Positions 6,128 to 8,307 of a stretch of 8,307 nt of DNA are shown piece by piece; positions within the stretch are counted from its first letter, which is position 1, and each line of letters opens with the position of its first letter. The stretch is from NCBI GenBank assembly GCA_039028315.1, contig JBCCIH010000108.1, positions 1 to 8,307 of the forward strand, read 5' to 3'. Source of the DNA: Thermodesulfobacteriota bacterium (lineage in GTDB: Bacteria > Desulfobacterota_D > UBA1144 > Nemesobacterales > UBA2774). A program made the translations under genes and the position numbers. Below the pieces are notes generated by a model. That model did no database searches. It was not told the origin of the DNA and was given only the letters and a program-made list of their open reading frames with translations.

Positions 6128-7699
6128 CTATTTGCCCCTCTTCGCCTTACTTGTGATCATGTTAATTAGAAAGTCTGCTTCTTTAATTTTAAGAATTTTA
6201 GCTAGTACAAAGTAAATAATTACCGCTATGAGCACTGAGCCCAAGAGTATACCAATTTTCTCAAGTTCAAATGAAGAATCGCTCCAGGTTACGAGCTTTG
6301 ATATCCTCCAAACAGCCGCACCCATAACGGCAGAGATCGCCGCCAATTTTAAGACGAGAACTATTATGGATTTTGTGTTGATATGCCCAGCTCTTTTTTC
6401 AATTATGTAGAAGAGTAGTATGAAATTTACAATGGATGAAATAGAGCTTGCAACTGCTAGTCCTGTGTGTGCATAACCAAGCGTAAAGCCCAGTATATAA
6501 CCAAAAATAGCGTTGACTATGAACGCAATAAAAGCAATAACGACAGGGGTTTTCGTGTCCTGCATAGAGTAGAAAGCGGGGGCTGTAATGCGTATTCCGC
6601 CTACTGCCCAGAGCCCAATGGCATATCCGAATAAGGCCTGAGAAGTGAAGATGGTTGCAGCATAATCAAACTCACCTCTTTGATAGAGTAAGTTGATGAT
6701 CGGCTCACGCAAAACTATAAGCCCGACAAGAGCTGGGATTAGAATAAAAAACATAAGTCTTAGAGTGAAAGAATAGGTCTCTTTGAATTTATCAAAATCT
6801 TTATTTGCCACATGAGATGAGAGGCTTGGGAGCAGCACTGTCGCGATCGAGACCGCTATAATGCCTAAAGGAAATTCAATCAGGCGCTCTGCAAAATATA
6901 GATATGAGATTGTGCCCTCCGCCATAAAAGACGCGTACTGGGTATTTACTAGAATATTTAAATTATAGACTGCTACTCCAAAGAGCTGTGGCACAATTAA
7001 AAGCCCTATTTTCTTTACTGCAGGTGATCTGACATTTTTTGTAAAGCCAAATAGGAAGCCGCGGCTGGATAAAAAGGGAAGCTGAAATATGAACTGCAGT
7101 ATTCCGCCCGCAATTACTCCGGCTGCGGCGGCGTAAATAGGCACATTGAAATTTTTATAAACTAAAAACACAGCGGCTATAATGCATATGTTCAATATTA
7201 CGGGCGAGAATGCCGGGGCAAAAAAGTGTCTTAGCGAATTCAATACTCCCATAGACAGAGCAGTTAAGGAGATGAACAGGATGTATGGGAACATTATTCG
7301 GTTCAGCGACACTGCAAGCTCAAAGGTACTCTGATCAAAACCGGCTGCAAAAAGTTTTATGATGTAGGGTGAAAGCAAAATCCCAGCTAGCGAAATTATA
7401 ATTAATAGCGATACGAGAATAGTAAACACCGAGTCCGCAACTTTTTTGGCTTCTTCTTTGCTTTTTGTTTCAAGGTATTGAGTAAACACCGGAATAAACG
7501 AGATCGTAAGCGACCCCTCGGCAAAGAGTCTTCTTAGAAGATTGGGAATTCTAAAAGCAACCCAAAATGCGTCTGTGGATGAGCTTGCTCCAAAGAAATA
7601 TGCGATCACTACATCTCTTGCGTACCCAGCGATACGGCTTAAAAATGTAAGTGAGCCAACAAGACCGGCTGATCTGGTTATTTCTTCATGGTGCTTCAT
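6128..7699 (-). CDS. murJ: Lipid II flippase MurJ
   Basis: MurJ (MOP/MVF superfamily) flips undecaprenyl-linked peptidoglycan precursor lipid II across the inner membrane. The 523 residues and about 14 hydrophobic segments fit the family. The N-terminal signature is clear: SRIAGYARDVVIAYFFGA (21-38), TDAFWVAFRIPNLLRRLFAEG (42-62), with YFAERLIEFPLG at 268-279. Arg22, Arg28, Arg56 and Arg272 correspond to the essential cavity arginines Arg18, Arg24, Arg52 and Arg270 of the E. coli protein. The gene starts 18 nt after the stop of the DUF4911 gene and must share its transcript. Its own Shine-Dalgarno is weak (AAGAA directly before the ATG), so coupling is plausible. It converges on the cellulase gene with only 48 nt between the stops. 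Confidence 0.97.
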   Translation of the reverse strand: MKHHEEITRSAGLVGSLTFLSRIAGYARDVVIAYFFGASSSTDAFWVAFRIPNLLRRLFAEGSLTISFIPVFTQYLETKSKEEAKKVADSVFTILVSLLIIISLAGILLSPYIIKLFAAGFDQSTFELAVSLNRIMFPYILFISLTALSMGVLNSLRHFFAPAFSPVILNICIIAAVFLVYKNFNVPIYAAAAGVIAGGILQFIFQLPFLSSRGFLFGFTKNVRSPAVKKIGLLIVPQLFGVAVYNLNILVNTQYASFMAEGTISYLYFAERLIEFPLGIIAVSIATVLLPSLSSHVANKDFDKFKETYSFTLRLMFFILIPALVGLIVLREPIINLLYQRGEFDYAATIFTSQALFGYAIGLWAVGGIRITAPAFYSMQDTKTPVVIAFIAFIVNAIFGYILGFTLGYAHTGLAVASSISSIVNFILLFYIIEKRAGHINTKSIIVLVLKLAAISAVMGAAVWRISKLVTWSDSSFELEKIGILLGSVLIAVIIYFVLAKILKIKEADFLINMITSKAKRGK

Positions 7700-7717
7700 T
7701 TTCTTAATTTGATCCGT

Positions 7718-7933
7718 TTAGAAACTATCTACATCTTCAAATTCAATCTCGTTTCTTAAACCCTTTAGAATATTCTTAACTACATCCACTTGATCAGGCG
7801 TAGGGGTTATCTGCATTATGCCATTTTCGGGATCTTGGGTCCTTACCCAGGCTATATGAGAGTAGGTGCCCATGATCGACTGAAAGTAGACGGTTTCTGA
7901 TATATTCTTAAGTTTTATATATATATTTGGCAT
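7718..7933 (-). CDS. DUF4911-type small protein
   Basis: This is a 71-residue protein with no signal peptide or membrane segment. The pattern IYIKLKNISETVYFQSIMGTY, followed by a DP..GIMQITPTPDQVDVVKNIL block, resembles DUF4911, a family of unknown function common in deltaproteobacterial-type genomes. A four-strand/helix alpha-beta fold, like a small regulatory domain, is conceivable but not shown. The frame is open upstream to a TTG at 7972. I choose the ATG at 7933 because a perfect TATAAT (7961-7966) lies inside the extension, so a transcript from it could not include the TTG, and because the family similarity begins at MPNIYIK. GGA about 6 nt before the ATG serves as a weak Shine-Dalgarno. 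It is first in a two-gene operon with murJ. Confidence 0.75.
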   Translation of the reverse strand: MPNIYIKLKNISETVYFQSIMGTYSHIAWVRTQDPENGIMQITPTPDQVDVVKNILKGLRNEIEFEDVDSF

Positions 7934-7960
7934 TTTATTCCGATTTGAAAAATTAAAAAG

Positions 7961-7989
7961 ATTATATCCCAATTTGCTCTTTTTGTCCG
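7961..7989 (-). promoter_or_regulatory. Sigma-70 promoter for DUF4911-murJ
   Basis: On the minus strand CGGACA (7984-7989, 4/6) is followed after exactly 17 nt by a perfect TATAAT (7961-7966). Transcription would start near 7954, giving a leader of about 20 nt before the ATG at 7933. Confidence 0.6.
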
Positions 7990-7999
7990 ATACTTATTT

Positions 8000-8013
8000 A
8001 TAATTCGAATTAT
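8000..8013. promoter_or_regulatory. Perfect 14-bp palindrome behind the murJ promoter
   Basis: ATAATTCGAATTAT is a perfect even palindrome ending about 10 bp upstream of the -35 box, a position typical of an activator site for the DUF4911-murJ promoter. The regulator is unknown. AT-rich sequence makes short palindromes common, but 14 perfect bases are noteworthy. Confidence 0.45.
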
Positions 8014-8035
8014 TTCATATAGTATAGGCATTTGC

Positions 8036-8052
8036 AAAGTGGTATAAAATGG
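8036..8052 (+). promoter_or_regulatory. AAAGTGG/AAAATGG direct pair, 10-bp period
   Basis: AAAGTGG (8036-8042) and AAAATGG (8046-8052) repeat with a 10-bp period, the spacing of MraZ boxes. CAAAGTGG also occurs at 8294-8301 near the right-edge promoter. It may be a distal copy of the same binding site or chance. Confidence 0.25.
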
Positions 8053-8260
8053 CATATTCCTTAGCTAATAGCATTGTTGATTTATATTGAATAATAAATT
8101 ATCACAGTAGGTTAGAGAGCGTTATTAAAGTAGAGCCCGAATGACATAATTTTGCGATACCCTTTATTTACAATATTAAACATGCAATTGTTGGCCTAAA
8201 AAACTGCATTATTTTACATATCATAAATTTATAAAAAATTGAGAAATTACAAAACCTTAC

Positions 8261-8289
8261 TTGACAAACTTAACACAATTTTATATAGT
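8261..8289 (+). promoter_or_regulatory. Strong rightward sigma-70 promoter
   Basis: A perfect TTGACA (8261-8266) is followed after 17 nt by TATAGT (8284-8289, 5/6). It is the best sigma-70 promoter in the window. Transcription would start near 8296 and run out of the right edge, so it drives a gene outside the window. Confidence 0.75.
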
Positions 8290-8301
8290 GGTTCAAAGTG
8301 G
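8288..8301 (+). promoter_or_regulatory. Possible MraZ boxes at the right edge
   Basis: GTGG at 8288-8291 and 8298-8301 (the second as AAAGTGG) repeat with a 10-bp period, overlapping the -10 box and the predicted start site. MraZ, the autoregulator of division/cell-wall clusters, binds GTGG-type repeats of this period just upstream of mraZ. A third repeat would begin at 8308, the first base outside the window. Confidence 0.4.
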
Positions 8302-8307
8302 CGTGAA

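Larger units (their letters stand above)
7934..8307. other. AT-rich non-coding region with divergent promoters
   Basis: No credible gene lies here. The longest small frames (13 codons from 8049 on +, 18 codons on - around 8225-8170) lack ribosome binding sites. The left part holds the murJ-operon promoter and a palindrome, the right end a strong rightward promoter. Between about 8055 and 8255 I see only AT-rich sequence without a recognisable RNA gene or clear hairpin. Confidence 0.7.

Noticed and set aside
6094..6141. Terminator between the cellulase and murJ (AAGAAGGGG against CCCCTCTT)
   Set aside because: The pairing needs a bulge and a loop of about 30 nt, has no U-tract on either strand, and overlaps murJ codons. 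It is too weak to call.
8049..8090. 13-codon small frame (MAYSLANSIVDLY) on the + strand
   Set aside because: It has no ribosome binding site and is very short; nothing distinguishes it from chance.
8191..8207. Second sigma-54-like sequence (TTGGCC...CTGCA)
   Set aside because: The GG-to-GC distance is one base too long (13 rather than 12), and RpoN tolerates this poorly.
8170..8230. 18-codon minus-strand frame (MICKIMQFFRPTIACLIL)
   Set aside because: It has a hydrophobic flavour but no Shine-Dalgarno and no promoter placed to express it.
1..8307. CRISPR array, insertion sequence, tRNA, rRNA or defence system
   Set aside because: No regularly spaced repeats, transposase motifs, terminal inverted repeats or RNA-gene signatures were seen on either strand.

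Overview
The window reads as chromosomal DNA of a Gram-negative bacterium with moderately low GC. The gene set is mostly housekeeping: SPFH/prohibitin protein, RecJ, type II dehydroquinase, TPR protein, DUF4911 protein and MurJ flippase. A DUF4911-type gene, the AroQ/TPR pairing and a good sigma-54 promoter suggest a deltaproteobacterial-grade lineage (Desulfobacterota or a related candidate phylum such as Dadabacteria). That placement is inference from family habits and is not proven by the sequence.

Layout. Positions 9-3930 hold a minus-strand block read right to left: TPR protein, aroQ (8 nt gap), recJ (98 nt gap), SPFH protein (78 nt gap). Positions 3931-4204 are a divergent control region, unusually dense in dyad symmetry. 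It contains two CRP/FNR-like 16-mers, several shorter palindromes, a sigma-70-like promoter facing left and an excellent -24/-12 (sigma-54) promoter facing right. Positions 4205-6079 (+) encode a secreted modular cellulase: signal peptide, GH5 (E1-like, subfamily 1) catalytic domain, a small Asp-rich Cys-flanked motif, CBM2, a Pro/Thr linker and a second CBM2. It converges on a minus-strand pair, DUF4911 gene then murJ (7933-6128). Positions 7934-8307 are non-coding. They carry the murJ-operon promoter with a 14-bp perfect palindrome behind it and, at the right edge, a strong rightward sigma-70 promoter with GTGG repeats at 10-bp period that resemble MraZ boxes.

How it fits together. The minus-strand genes serve core functions: DNA repair (RecJ), the shikimate pathway (AroQ), the cell envelope (SPFH, MurJ). 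The cellulase is the one accessory gene. It stands alone, has its own elaborate promoter and a perfect Shine-Dalgarno, and looks like a single-gene acquisition that is tightly regulated. I found no mobile element, CRISPR, tRNA or rRNA, and no clear novel multi-gene system. The most interesting material is regulatory: the cellulase control region and the possible MraZ-controlled promoter at the right edge.
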